DNA of 64,000 bases from Rhabdothermincola salaria (GCF_021246445.1 NZ_JAJQXW010000002.1:558001-622000); one strand, 5' to 3'; counted from the stretch's first letter, positions 1 through 8,575 are shown. Numbers and translations: made by a program. The notes: a model not told the origin generated them from the letters alone.

Positions 1-949
1 TGTCGACCAGCTCTTGGAGGATGACGAGCACGGTCGGGGACGAGCAGTTGCCGTGGTCGCGGAGGACCCGGCGCGATGCGGCGAGGTCGTCCGGGTCCAG
101 ACCCAGCCGGTCGCCCACGACGTCGACGATCCTGGGCCCGCCGGGGTGGATGGCCCAGCCGGCGACGTCACCGACGGCCAGCGCGTGCGGTGACAGCAGC
201 TCGCTCACGACGTCGGCGACGTGGCGGGCCAGCGCCGCCGGGACCCGGGGGGAGAGGCCCATGCGGAAGCCGTGGTCGGTGACGTCCCAGGTCATCTGGT
301 CGGCCCGGGTGGAGTCGGTGCGGGCCACCACGTCGACCATCTCGAACCCGGAGCCTCCGGGCGTCACGGCGACGGCGGCGGCCGCATCGGCGAAGAGGGC
401 GTGGGCGACGACCTGATCGAGCTGGTCGGAAGGTGGTTGCACGTGGAGGCTGCACAGCTCGAGGCACAGCAGCACGGCCGTCTTGCCCCGTGCGGTGGCC
501 GCGTCGGCGACGGTGGCGAGTCCCGGGATGGCGGCGTAGCAGCCCATGTGGCCGATGTGGACCCTCTGGGTGGAGACGTCCATGCCGAGGGTGTCGGCCA
601 GCCTGATGTCGAGCCCGGGCGTGCCGTAGCCGGTGCAGGACACGACGGCGAACAGGTCGACGTCGGTCGGCTCGAGGCCGGCGTCGGCCAGGCAGCCCTG
701 CACCGCTTCGGCCCCGAGCGGCATCGCCTCCTCCATGAACCGTTCCATGCGGGCGCCGGTGCCCCAGGTGCTCACGTCGGTGTCGGTCGGTACGACGACG
801 CCGCCCCGGGCCTCGACCCCGGAGTTGGCCCAGACCTGCTCGGCCCCACGGCGCTCGCCGAAGCGAGCCGCGAAGAACCGGTCCCACAGCTCGCCCTGGT
901 CGGTCGACGGGGGGAACGCCGAACCGAAGCCGGTGACGGTGCCCCTCAC
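1..949 (-). CDS. Type III polyketide synthase (C-terminus beyond window edge)
   Basis: A chalcone/stilbene-synthase family enzyme that would condense malonyl-CoA units onto an acyl-CoA starter. All three catalytic residues are visible: Cys137 in HMGCYAA, His268 in WAIHPGGPR and Asn301 in HGNCSSPT. 316 codons lie in the window; family members are usually 350-390 residues, so roughly the last 40 or more are missing. The GTG start at 949 overlaps the stop of the upstream dehydrogenase (GTGA), so the two are probably translationally coupled; a GTG at 952 is the alternative. Neighbouring methyltransferase, flavoprotein and prenyltransferase genes suggest a phenolic or quinone-like lipid product, as in the srs operon of Streptomyces griseus. 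The product cannot be read from sequence. Confidence 0.93.
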   Translation of the reverse strand, partial: MRGTVTGFGSAFPPSTDQGELWDRFFAARFGERRGAEQVWANSGVEARGGVVVPTDTDVSTWGTGARMERFMEEAMPLGAEAVQGCLADAGLEPTDVDLFAVVSCTGYGTPGLDIRLADTLGMDVSTQRVHIGHMGCYAAIPGLATVADAATARGKTAVLLCLELCSLHVQPPSDQLDQVVAHALFADAAAAVAVTPGGSGFEMVDVVARTDSTRADQMTWDVTDHGFRMGLSPRVPAALARHVADVVSELLSPHALAVGDVAGWAIHPGGPRIVDVVGDRLGLDPDDLAASRRVLRDHGNCSSPTVLVILQELVD

Positions 950-2121
950 CACGGGGGATCCTCCAGCGTGGTGGCGGGATCCAGACCGAGAGCGAGGGTT
1001 CCCAGGTGGTCGGCGCAGACGTCGCTCCGGGGCGGCATGACGGCGCCGAGGCGGGCGTCGCGCAGCATCCGCTCGAGCGGGTGGCCCCGCTGCAGCACCC
1101 GGAGCCCGCAGGCCTCGGCCACCGATCCGGCCGCGTCCATGGCGGCATCGCCGGCGAGCAGCTTGGCCCGGTAGACCCAGCGGTTCGTCTCCGGCTCGCC
1201 GGGTGCCCGGTCGACGGCGAGCGCCGCTCGTTCGACGGCCAGGACGGCCGCCTGAGCCGAGGCATCGGCGCGGCCGAGTCGGGAGCGGACGGCGCTGCTG
1301 ACGCCGGGGCGGTCCGTCAGCTCCTCCGCGCCCAGGCGCACGGCGGCCAGCGCCACGCCGGCGTAGACGGCGGCATAGGACGCGACGAGCCACTGGGGCA
1401 TCAGGTGGGCCAGGGCCACGGCGACGCCCTCGACGCCGAGGAGCGCCTGACGCGGCACCACGGTGTCGAGGGTGACGGTGAGGCTCTCGGTGGCGCGCAT
1501 CCCATGCGGATCCCATACCCCTGCCACCTCCACCCCATCGCCGGCGGGGACCAGGAAGTACGAGATCTTCCGGGGCTCGTCGCTCCGGGATCTCGCTGCC
1601 ACGAGGTAGGCGTCGGCGTGCGACGCCCCCGACGACGGCGACTTCACCCCCTGCAGCAGGTAGCCGTCGGGGTGGGGTTCGTAGGTGGTGCGGACCTGCG
1701 ACAGCCGTGAGCCGATGCCCGGTTCGCTGATGGCGACGGCGTGGAAGGACCCGTCGGCGGCGCGCCGCAGGGCCTGCTCGCGTTGGTCGCTGAAGTGCTC
1801 GTCGGCACCCAAGGCGGCGGCCACCTCGGGCGTGAGCCCGGCGAGGCCACCGGTGACCGACACGTGCATGTTGAACAGCAGGGCCGTGGCCGGGCTGGCT
1901 TCGGCGAGGACCATGGCCACCGCGACGTACTGGGCGAACCCGGCGCCGAGCCCGCCCATCTCCGTGGGCACCATCAGCCCGAGGAGGCCGGCGGCTCGCA
2001 GGTCTTCGACGTCGTCGGCGGGGAAGCCGGCGGTGGCGTCGTGGTGTGCGGCTCGCTCCGCCAGCTGGCGGGCCACGGCTGCGGCCCGCTCGGCGAGCTC
2101 CTCGTCGGTCACCGCGGTCAC
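946..2121 (-). CDS. Acyl-CoA dehydrogenase-like flavoprotein
   Basis: 391 residues of the acyl-CoA dehydrogenase fold, probably FAD-dependent. It has the N-terminal helical domain (LGLMVPTEMGGLGAG), a middle beta domain (AISEPGIGSR, then GVKSPSSGASHAD) and a C-terminal helical domain with the usual MLRDAR stretch. Some members of this fold are hydroxylases or oxidases rather than dehydrogenases, which would suit tailoring of a polyketide aromatic ring; a clear catalytic glutamate was not assigned. The GTG start overlaps the methyltransferase stop by four bases, and the stop overlaps the polyketide synthase start, so the three genes form one coupled operon. A longer upstream reading frame exists but lies inside the methyltransferase gene. 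Confidence 0.85.
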   Translation of the reverse strand: MTAVTDEELAERAAAVARQLAERAAHHDATAGFPADDVEDLRAAGLLGLMVPTEMGGLGAGFAQYVAVAMVLAEASPATALLFNMHVSVTGGLAGLTPEVAAALGADEHFSDQREQALRRAADGSFHAVAISEPGIGSRLSQVRTTYEPHPDGYLLQGVKSPSSGASHADAYLVAARSRSDEPRKISYFLVPAGDGVEVAGVWDPHGMRATESLTVTLDTVVPRQALLGVEGVAVALAHLMPQWLVASYAAVYAGVALAAVRLGAEELTDRPGVSSAVRSRLGRADASAQAAVLAVERAALAVDRAPGEPETNRWVYRAKLLAGDAAMDAAGSVAEACGLRVLQRGHPLERMLRDARLGAVMPPRSDVCADHLGTLALGLDPATTLEDPPW

Positions 2122-2828
2122 CGTTTCCGCCCGGTCCCGGCGTAGACCCCGTTGAGCGACCTCGTTCGGACCATGGTCACCCGGCCTCGGCGTCGGACGA
2201 GGAAGCGCAGGTACTCGGGCACCGAGGGCCGCAAGCCGTGCATGGTGACGTCGACGCCGTGGTCGGCGAAGAGGGCGCGGAGTCGGTCGGGAGCGACGAA
2301 GAGGGCTGGGTCGTGGATGCGGGGCGGGGGCCCTCCCGGCAGGCGTTCGGCGACGGTGACCAGCGCCGTCCGGGCGAACCTGGTGTCGTTGAGGGTGTCG
2401 AACACGACGGTGCCGCCGGGGCGCAGCACGCGAGCGATCTCGGCGACGACCGGCTCGAGGGGCCGCACGTGCTCGAACAGCTCGCCGGCCAGGACCACGT
2501 CGGCGGAGGCGGTGGCGAGGGGCACGGCGCGCACGTCGGCCTGGGCCGCCATCACCCCCCTGCGTCGGGCGACGTGGAGCGCAGAACGGGTGAGGTCCAG
2601 GCCTATGTGGTGGTAGCCGTCGAGATGCGCGGCCATGAGGCCGCCGCCCGTGCCCAGGTCCACGGCCACCGCGCCGGGCTCGGGGGCGGGCACCAGGCGC
2701 CCACGGGCTTCGGCGAGCCAGTGCAGGGCCGCGAAGGGGCCGCCGCCGTCCCACCACGTCTCGGCCAGGTCGTCGTACTGGCGCAGGTCGTTGCGGGGTC
2801 GTACCGGTGCAGCTCTCGTCGAGCTCAT
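2118..2828 (-). CDS. UbiG-like class I SAM-dependent methyltransferase
   Basis: 236 residues. The N-terminal DDLAETWWDGGGPFAALH segment and the SAM-binding motif VDLGTGGGLMAAHL (about residues 52-65) match the UbiG/Coq3 group, which O-methylates hydroxylated aromatic lipids in quinone synthesis. Motif II-like VLAGELFEHV and motif III-like LRPGGTVVFDTLN follow. It is first in an operon with the flavoprotein and type III polyketide synthase, so a plausible substrate is the phenolic product of that synthase. The ATG at 2828 lies six bases from a GATACT hexamer, suggesting a leaderless message, and is divergent from the prenyltransferase gene 100 bases away. Confidence 0.85.
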   Translation of the reverse strand: MSSTRAAPVRPRNDLRQYDDLAETWWDGGGPFAALHWLAEARGRLVPAPEPGAVAVDLGTGGGLMAAHLDGYHHIGLDLTRSALHVARRRGVMAAQADVRAVPLATASADVVLAGELFEHVRPLEPVVAEIARVLRPGGTVVFDTLNDTRFARTALVTVAERLPGGPPPRIHDPALFVAPDRLRALFADHGVDVTMHGLRPSVPEYLRFLVRRRGRVTMVRTRSLNGVYAGTGRKR

Positions 2829-2834
2829 CCGCCG

Positions 2835-2840
2835 AGTATC
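2835..2840 (-). promoter_or_regulatory. Putative -10 box, methyltransferase operon
   Basis: GATACT on the minus strand, six bases before the ATG at 2828. It fits the window-wide leaderless pattern with one mismatch to TANNNT. Confidence 0.4.
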
Positions 2841-2915
2841 ACCGCCCCGCGTCGTCGGTGCCGGGCCGACGGCCCGATTCGGTCGGCGGGACCGCTCGCG
2901 CCGCCGGAGCTGGGG

Positions 2916-2921
2916 GATACT
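2916..2921 (+). promoter_or_regulatory. Putative -10 box, UbiA-like gene
   Basis: GATACT seven bases before the GTG at 2929. The same hexamer serves the divergent methyltransferase gene, so the two sides may be co-regulated. Confidence 0.4.
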
Positions 2922-2928
2922 CGCCGGC

Positions 2929-3747
2929 GTGCGAGGCCTGCTGCGGGCGAGCCACTTCCAGCCCACCGTCGTCGTCACCGCCATTACCGCCACGCTGGCG
3001 TCCATCGTCGGACGGGGCGCTCCGGGTGTGGCGGCGGTGGTGGCTGCCGTGCTGGCGGGGCAGCTGTCGGTGGGGTGGAGCAACGACTGGGCCGACCGTG
3101 ACCGGGACCGCAGGGCCGGTCGCCGGGACAAGCCGATCGTGGCCGGTGCGGTGGCGTCCACCACGGTGGGACGAGCAGCGATCATCGCCCTCGTGCTCAC
3201 CGTGCCGTTGTCCATGCTCTCGGGGTGGCGGGCCGGTGTCGTGCACGTCGCCGCCGTCCTCGCCGCGTGGGCCTACAACCTGGGGCTGAAGCGGACGGTG
3301 GCCAGTGCCGCGTGCTACCTCGTGGCCTTCGGGCTCCTGCCCGCCTTCGTGACGCTCGGGCTGCCCGGCCACCCCTGGCCTCCCGCCTGGGCCACCGTCG
3401 CTGCCGCCCTCATGGGTGCCGGTGCCCACTTCGTCAACGGCCTGGCCGATCGGGAGTCCGACGCTCGCACGGGCGTCCGCGGCCTGCCCCAGCGGATCTC
3501 CTACCTCGGCGGGTTGCTCATCGGCGCCGGACTGCTCGGGGTGGCGCTGGCGCTGATCGCCGTCGGGCCCCCGGATGGCCCGTCGGCCGGCACCGCTGCG
3601 CTGCTGGCCGTGGGCTCCGTCGCTCTCGTCGCCGTCGTGGTCGCCGCCTTGACGGGACGTGAGCGCGCCGCATGGTCGCTCACGCTCGTCACCGCAGTCA
3701 GCGCGGTCGTGGCGCTCGTGCTCAACGGCGACGCGCTCGTCGTCTGA
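2929..3747 (+). CDS. UbiA-family prenyltransferase
   Basis: 272-residue integral membrane protein. The first aspartate-rich motif NDWADRDRDRRAGRRDKP (about residues 50-67), which binds the Mg-prenyl diphosphate, and the second motif NGLADRESDARTG (about residues 167-179) are both present, with about eight to nine hydrophobic helices. UbiA enzymes transfer a polyprenyl chain to an aromatic or other acceptor. Divergence from the methyltransferase/flavoprotein/type III polyketide synthase operon makes a polyketide-derived aromatic acceptor plausible, but MenA-like or other acceptors cannot be excluded. The GTG start was chosen because it begins the first conserved helix and follows a GATACT box by seven bases; longer frames run into the divergent gene. 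Confidence 0.85.
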   Translation: MRGLLRASHFQPTVVVTAITATLASIVGRGAPGVAAVVAAVLAGQLSVGWSNDWADRDRDRRAGRRDKPIVAGAVASTTVGRAAIIALVLTVPLSMLSGWRAGVVHVAAVLAAWAYNLGLKRTVASAACYLVAFGLLPAFVTLGLPGHPWPPAWATVAAALMGAGAHFVNGLADRESDARTGVRGLPQRISYLGGLLIGAGLLGVALALIAVGPPDGPSAGTAALLAVGSVALVAVVVAALTGRERAAWSLTLVTAVSAVVALVLNGDALVV

Positions 3748-3813
3748 GGCTGGGGTCCGGGCGGAGCCCCACCGACTGCCCGTGAGAGCGGTGGTCCTGA
3801 CCGACGGCGGCCG

Positions 3814-4212
3814 CTAGAGCGAGCGGCGCCACGTGGACTCGCCGGGCCGACCGCGTTGCAGGATGGAGCTCACCTCGCCTTTGAGGCCACCGTCGAGGGC
3901 GACGAACTCGACGCCGTACCGAAGGATTCCTGACCGCTCGGTCTCCTGGGCGCGCCGGATCCGCACGACCGAGTCGCCACCACAGGCTCGAATCGTCACC
4001 TCGGCACCGGTGCGCAGACCTGATTCGGCCGGTCCTTCGATGGCCGCACCCGTGATGGAGACGTCGAGCACTCGCCCCGACTGCTCCCTGACGACGCGGC
4101 GGCGACGACCGAACCGTCCGGACTCCTCGGCGGGGACGAGCCAGGTGACCTCGATGGGCTCGATCGGAACGCGTTCTCCGATTCGTCGCTCGTAGGGTCC
4201 TGGCCTCTCCAT
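3814..4212 (-). CDS. PilZ-domain protein
   Basis: 132 residues with PilZ hallmarks: an arginine-rich N-terminus (YERRIGERVPIEP) and the downstream LDVSITGAAIEG, matching the D/N-x-S-x-x-G element that with the arginines binds c-di-GMP. No other domain is visible. It is probably a c-di-GMP effector controlling motility, surface attachment or secretion, but the output partner is unknown. An upstream ATG at 4242 would add ten residues; neither start has a clear ribosome-binding site. It lies just downstream of the AAA+ ATPase on the same strand's far side, and convergent with the UbiA-like gene. Confidence 0.75.
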   Translation of the reverse strand: MERPGPYERRIGERVPIEPIEVTWLVPAEESGRFGRRRRVVREQSGRVLDVSITGAAIEGPAESGLRTGAEVTIRACGGDSVVRIRRAQETERSGILRYGVEFVALDGGLKGEVSSILQRGRPGESTWRRSL

Positions 4213-4306
4213 GCAATGAGACGTCGGCGCGTTGCGCGCCATTCTGAAACACCGGCCCAGTCCAGGTCGTCGCAGATGTCGGGCACGGGCCCCGTGGGAC
4301 CGTGGC

Positions 4307-5725
4307 TCAGGCTCTGTTGGCGGCGACGCTGGCTTCGATCGCGGCGGCCACCTGCTCGCGGCGCTGGGCGGGTGTGCGCTCGGCGGGTGAGATCGTGGAA
4401 TCCTGCAGGAACGCCGGCATGGTGACGGGCCGCCGCGCCGACGCCGCCACGGGTATCTCGCCACCCCGGTCGTCGGTGTGGGTGAAGTACATGTGGGCGA
4501 TGCGGTTGATCATCTCGGCGTGCAGCTCGAGGGGCAGATCCTCGAAGCTGCAGATCGAGCTGAGGATCTTGCAGACCGCCGCCGGGAGGTAGGGCCGCAG
4601 GTCGCCGTCGCCGAGCTCGCGGCTGGTGCGGCGGAGGTGCTCGGCGGCGCCGGGGGCGAGCGTGACCCCGGTGTGGTCACAGACGCGGCGCAGGATCTCG
4701 TCGAACGCCTGGTCGTCGATGGACGGGATCAGCACCTTGGACTGGATGCGGCGGAAGAACGCCTCGTCGCCGAGCGTCTCGGGCTGGAGGTTGGTCGAGA
4801 ACACGATCTTGACGTCGAAGGGGATGTCGAACTTCACGCCGTGGTCGAGCATCAGGTGGTCGCGCTGGCGGTCGAGGGGGACGATCCAGCGGTTGAGCAG
4901 CGCCTCGGGGCTGAGGTGGGCCTGGCGGCCGAAGTCGTCGATCACCAGGATCCCGTTGTTGGCCTGCATCTGCACCGGCGCCACGTAGGTGCCGCTGTCG
5001 CGCTGGTACTTGAGGTCGAGCATCTCCGGTCCGAGCTCGCCTCCGAGGATGAGGCAGGGGCGGTGGCACAGGACCCAACGGGGGTCGATGCCGCTGGGCT
5101 GGGGATCGACCGGTGTGTGCACGACGGGATCGAGCACCGTGATGATCTGGCCGTCGACCTCGACGGCATGGGGGACGAGGACGAGGTCTCCGTAGATCCG
5201 CAGGAGACGCTCGGCGATGGACGACTTGCCGGTGCCGGGTGGGCCGTAGAGGAACATCGCCCCGCCGGCGATGGCGGCGGGTCCCAGCTCGCGCAGGAGG
5301 TCGTCGCTGATGACGAGGTCCGAGAAGGCTGTCCTCAACGCCGCCAGGTCCACCTTGGGGCTGGCGTGCTGCTTGCGGATCACGTCGGTGTAGGCCGCCA
5401 GGGGCACCGGGACGGGCCCGACGTAGCGCGAGAGCTGCATGCGGTCGTTGGCCTGCTGGCGACCGGCGATGGTCGGCGCGAGCAGGTAGTCGCGGCCGTC
5501 GATGCCCTGCACCTCGACGAACTGCAGGTCGCGCAGCTCCTCGACCACCTTGGTCATCAGCCAGGGCCCGATCCGCAGCTTGGCACTCAACCGGGTGGTG
5601 GAGGTCCGGCCCATGGCCACTGCTTGGCGGAGCACGATGTCGTGCACCAGCGCTTCCGGAACGCCCAGGTCCTCGAGCGTGCGCGGGTGGCCGACGTCGA
5701 TGTCGGCGGCCGGTTGCCAGTCCAT
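4307..5725 (-). CDS. AAA+ ATPase with N-terminal winged-helix-like region
   Basis: 472 residues. Walker A is GPPGTGKSS near residue 165, Walker B is GILVIDDFG near 260-270, and a sensor-1-like VFSTNL follows near 310. The first 100 residues include a helical region (TRLSAKLRIGPWLMTKVVEEL, then a FVEVQG/DYLLAPT hairpin) that looks like a winged helix. MoxR-like or motor ATPases of unknown partner share this layout. The ATG is preceded by AGGAG at a good distance (about 5735-5740 on the minus strand), which fixes the start. The gene sits beside a PilZ protein, hinting at a surface-apparatus or c-di-GMP role, but no pilus genes are in the window. Confidence 0.8.
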   Translation of the reverse strand: MDWQPAADIDVGHPRTLEDLGVPEALVHDIVLRQAVAMGRTSTTRLSAKLRIGPWLMTKVVEELRDLQFVEVQGIDGRDYLLAPTIAGRQQANDRMQLSRYVGPVPVPLAAYTDVIRKQHASPKVDLAALRTAFSDLVISDDLLRELGPAAIAGGAMFLYGPPGTGKSSIAERLLRIYGDLVLVPHAVEVDGQIITVLDPVVHTPVDPQPSGIDPRWVLCHRPCLILGGELGPEMLDLKYQRDSGTYVAPVQMQANNGILVIDDFGRQAHLSPEALLNRWIVPLDRQRDHLMLDHGVKFDIPFDVKIVFSTNLQPETLGDEAFFRRIQSKVLIPSIDDQAFDEILRRVCDHTGVTLAPGAAEHLRRTSRELGDGDLRPYLPAAVCKILSSICSFEDLPLELHAEMINRIAHMYFTHTDDRGGEIPVAASARRPVTMPAFLQDSTISPAERTPAQRREQVAAAIEASVAANRA

Positions 5726-5884
5726 CAAAAGGGGGCTCCTAAGGTCATGTGACGCGTTCCTTGACATCGGCGCGCCGCGCCGCCGGGTTGAGTGCAGCCC
5801 CGGAGCGTGGCGGCGTCCCTGGTGGTCCTCGGCACAGCCGCCCGAGCTGGTTCGTCGTCGGTGCGTCGCAACGGGAAGCGTGTC

Positions 5885-5890
5885 TACGGT
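5885..5890 (+). promoter_or_regulatory. Putative -10 box, crotonase gene
   Basis: TACGGT nine bases before the ATG at 5900, consistent with a leaderless or near-leaderless transcript. Confidence 0.4.
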
Positions 5891-5899
5891 GTCGCACCC

Positions 5900-6721
5900 A
5901 TGAGCGCTGATCGCAACGACCTCGTCCTGATCGACAAGCCGCGGCCCCACACCACCGTCATCACGCTGAACCGGCCCGAGCGGATGAACTCGATGGCCTT
6001 CCAGCTGATGGTGCCCTTCGCCGAGGCGCTCGAGGAGGTGGGGGCCGACAACGACACCACCTGCGTGATCCTCACCGGTGCCGGTCGTGGCTTCTGCTCC
6101 GGAGCCGACACCAGCGACGACGGCGGCCCGCCCCCCAACATCGACGGCCTGACCCTCACCCGCATCGCCACCAAGTCGATGTCGCTGCTGGCCGACCTGG
6201 TGCCGGCCATGCAGCGCATGCAGCAGCCCGTGATCTGCGCGGTCAACGGCGCCGCCATCGGCGGGGGGATGTGCCTCACGCTGGGCGCCGACATCCGCCT
6301 CGCCGGCGAGTCCGCCTACTTCCGTGCGGCGGGCATCAACAACGGCCTGACCGCGACCGAGCTCGGTCTCAGCTTCTTGTTGCCCCGGGCCATCGGGTCG
6401 TCGCGGGCGTTCGAGTTCATGCTGTCCGGGCGTGACATCGACGCCCACGAGGCGGCCGAGATCGGTCTCGTGTCTCGGGTGGTCCCCGACGAGGACCTGA
6501 TGACCGAGGCGCTCGATCTCGCCGACCGGATCAACGGCTGGAGCACCCAGGGCATCTCGCTGACCAAGCGGGCCATGTGGGCCGGCCTCGAGATGGGCAG
6601 CCTGCGGGCCGCCATCGAGATGGAGACGCACACCCAGCTGTTCGTGCGCCTCACGACGAAGAACTTCGAGGAGGGCGTGCGGGCCCGCAAGGAAGGCCGC
6701 CCACCCGAGTTCCAGGACTGA
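5900..6721 (+). CDS. Enoyl-CoA hydratase/isomerase (crotonase) family protein
   Basis: 273 residues of crotonase fold. The oxyanion-hole segments are clear (GRGFCSGAD and NGAAIGGGMCL). The two catalytic glutamates of classical enoyl-CoA hydratase are absent: the E144 position is Cys in GGGMCL and the E164 position is Gly in the AAGINNG segment. The following LTATELGLSFLLPRAIGSSRAFE is typical of a mycobacterial EchA subgroup, where the Glu of TATELG may serve instead. The exact reaction on the acyl-CoA is uncertain. It stands alone on the plus strand, divergent from the AAA+ gene. Confidence 0.85.
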   Translation: MSADRNDLVLIDKPRPHTTVITLNRPERMNSMAFQLMVPFAEALEEVGADNDTTCVILTGAGRGFCSGADTSDDGGPPPNIDGLTLTRIATKSMSLLADLVPAMQRMQQPVICAVNGAAIGGGMCLTLGADIRLAGESAYFRAAGINNGLTATELGLSFLLPRAIGSSRAFEFMLSGRDIDAHEAAEIGLVSRVVPDEDLMTEALDLADRINGWSTQGISLTKRAMWAGLEMGSLRAAIEMETHTQLFVRLTTKNFEEGVRARKEGRPPEFQD

Positions 6722-6867
6722 TCTCGCGCTCGCCCCGCCGTGGTCGGGCCCCGCTGGGCGGCGGAACGAACGGGGTGCGGGCGCGTCAGGAGCCTTGCGC
6801 CACGGTGACACGGCGCGGCGTGACAGCGATCGGAGTCAAGAGGACTCGTTGGGTCGACCCGCTGCCA

Positions 6868-6899
6868 ACAGCCCGGACCGTGATGCAGGTCCGGACTGT
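6868..6899 (-). terminator. Hairpin terminator after tRNA-Gly
   Basis: A 12-bp inverted repeat (6868-6879 with 6888-6899, loop of eight) with one G-U wobble on the minus strand, starting about 28 bases beyond the tRNA 3' end. There is no T-run. Confidence 0.5.
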
Positions 6900-6927
6900 C
6901 CTCGATGTCTCGCGACATCACAATGGA

Positions 6928-7001
6928 TGGAGCGGGTGACGGGAATCGAACCCGCGTTCTCAGCTTGGGAAGCTGATGTTCTGCCTCTGAACTACACCCG
7001 C
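6928..7001 (-). tRNA. tRNA-Gly (anticodon CCC)
   Basis: 74 bases including an encoded CCA end (6928-6930). The acceptor stem GCGGGTG pairs with CACCCGC, the anticodon arm is TCAGC-TTCCCAA-GCTGA giving anticodon CCC, and the T arm carries GGTTCGATTCC. It reads GGG glycine codons. Confidence 0.95.
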
Positions 7002-7155
7002 GGGTGTCGCCGTGGCGACGACCTACGCCGCAACTCTAGACGACCCTCCTGTGGTCGGAGCCAGCGCCGCACCCGGTGACCGGGCGGGTCGTCGCTCCGC
7101 CACGATCCCTAGAGTGTCGCCACCGACCACACACACACCCGGGGGAAGCGCACCG

Positions 7156-7602
7156 ATGACCATGAGCCTGCAGGAGATCTCCGACCGCATGGAGATCCAG
7201 GACCTGTTGGTGGCCTACAGCTACGCCATCGACACCCGCGACTGGGACGCCCTCGACGGGATCTTCACCCCCGACGCCCACATCGACTACACGGCCTTCG
7301 GGGGCAGCGCCGGGAACGTGGCCGAGACCAAGGCGTTCCTGGCCGAGGCCATGCCGATGTTCAGCTCCTTCCAGCACATGGTGTCGACCTCCAAGATCGA
7401 GATCGACGGCGACACCGCCCACGTCAAGACCATCTGCCACAACCCGATGGTCATGAAGCTCGGCGACGACAAGGTGCAGGTCTTCTACTGCGGGCTCTGG
7501 TACGTCGACGAGATGGTGCGGACCTCCGACGGCTGGCGCATCAAGCACCGCGCCGAGGAGAAGTCCTACGTGCACAACATGCCCGGCGTCGGCGACTCCT
7601 GA
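7156..7602 (+). CDS. SnoaL/NTF2-like fold protein
   Basis: 148 residues. The opening EIQDLLVAYSYAIDTRDWDALDGIFTPDAHIDY is the signature of SnoaL-like polyketide cyclase/limonene-epoxide-hydrolase type NTF2 proteins, and the tail DGWRIKHRAEEKSYVHN closes the barrel. Such proteins act as small hydrolases, isomerases or dehydratases on hydrophobic substrates; the substrate here cannot be told. A TAGAGT hexamer at 7110-7115 could be the -10 box, giving a short leader, and a purine-rich stretch precedes the ATG. It is convergent with the PhyH gene, with a shared hairpin between. Confidence 0.75.
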   Translation: MTMSLQEISDRMEIQDLLVAYSYAIDTRDWDALDGIFTPDAHIDYTAFGGSAGNVAETKAFLAEAMPMFSSFQHMVSTSKIEIDGDTAHVKTICHNPMVMKLGDDKVQVFYCGLWYVDEMVRTSDGWRIKHRAEEKSYVHNMPGVGDS

Positions 7603-7624
7603 GCGGTCGCGGAGCCCGGCTGGG

Positions 7625-7646
7625 GGCCGACCCGTCAGGGTCGGCC
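7625..7646. terminator. Bidirectional hairpin between convergent genes
   Basis: Perfect 9-bp stem (7625-7633 with 7638-7646) and a GTCA loop, between the SnoaL-like and PhyH genes. No T-run. Confidence 0.5.
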
Positions 7647-7674
7647 GGGGGCCGGGGGAGCGCGACCGTCGAGC

Positions 7675-8511
7675 TCAGCGGATGCGGTCCCAGACCAGGT
7701 CGCTGGCCGTGTCGGGGTCCAGCCAGGTGGCCGGGTCGACCTGGTCGACGTGGCCGATCAGCCCCCGGTAGATCCCGTAGCCCACCATGCGCCGCAGCCG
7801 CGGCGGGAAGGCGGCCACCTGCTCGGGTGAGAGGGCCAGCAGCTGGTTCTCCTCGTGGCGCACCCAGCCGGCGCAGTAGTTCGACACGAGGCCCATGCGG
7901 CGGGCATCGGAGCGGTTCTCGCCGCCCCCGTGCCACACCGACCCGTTGTAGACGAGCACGCTGCCGGCCGGCATCGTCGCCTCCACCAGCTCGTCGGGCT
8001 GCTCACCCTTGCGGGGGATGCGGTCGGCCCGGTGCGAACCGGGCACCAGGCGGGTGGCCCCGTTCTCCTCGGTGAAGTCGGTGAGCGCCCAGATGGCCAC
8101 GCACGTGATCGGCACGTGCGGGCGGGGCAGCGGGATGGACCCGTCGTCGGCGTGGAACGGCTGGGGTGCCTGGCCCGGGTTCATCTCGATGGCGGTCATC
8201 GACGACACCAGCAGCCCCTCGTCGAGGACGCCGGAGGCCACGTCGAGCACCGGTTCGAACACCGGCACCCGGGCGAACGCCGGATCGCGGGCCAGCAGGT
8301 TGAACAGCCGCCGGGTGTGGTGGCCGAGGAAGGTGTTGGTGCCGTAGGCGGTGCCCTGGCGGGCCATGGCGACGTCCACCCGCTCCACCAGCTCGGCCAC
8401 CAGGTCGTCGGGCACCACCCGCTCGAGGATGGTGTAGCCGTCCCTGGTGATCTGCTCGACGGCCTCGGCCGTCGAGGGGCGGGTCGTGTCGCTGGTCGTC
8501 TCGTCGGTCAC
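7675..8511 (-). CDS. Phytanoyl-CoA dioxygenase (PhyH) family protein
   Basis: 278 residues. A non-heme Fe(II)/2-oxoglutarate dioxygenase: the HxD pair is in PFHADDGS, the distal histidine is in [11 protein letters not shown], and [11 protein letters not shown] contains the arginine-rich strand typical of PhyH. It would hydroxylate a lipid or small metabolite; nothing nearby names the substrate. The GTG at 8511 follows a G-rich stretch about nine bases upstream and is preferred over longer frames that enter the divergent dcd gene. Only 72 bases separate the two divergent starts. Confidence 0.85.
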   Translation of the reverse strand: MTDETTSDTTRPSTAEAVEQITRDGYTILERVVPDDLVAELVERVDVAMARQGTAYGTNTFLGHHTRRLFNLLARDPAFARVPVFEPVLDVASGVLDEGLLVSSMTAIEMNPGQAPQPFHADDGSIPLPRPHVPITCVAIWALTDFTEENGATRLVPGSHRADRIPRKGEQPDELVEATMPAGSVLVYNGSVWHGGGENRSDARRMGLVSNYCAGWVRHEENQLLALSPEQVAAFPPRLRRMVGYGIYRGLIGHVDQVDPATWLDPDTASDLVWDRIR

Positions 8512-8569
8512 GGTCGTGGTCCCCCTTCGTGGCCCCAGGGTGCCACGCCGCCGACCCGCCGACGGCGAG

Positions 8570-8575
8570 TAGCGT
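8570..8575 (+). promoter_or_regulatory. Putative -10 box, dcd
   Basis: TAGCGT eight bases before the dcd GTG at 8584; no ribosome-binding site lies between. Confidence 0.5.

Noticed and set aside
946-2757. 603-residue version of the dehydrogenase starting inside the methyltransferase gene
   Set aside because: The extra N-terminus is Arg/Pro-rich shadow sequence; the GTGA overlap at 2121 fits operon coupling.
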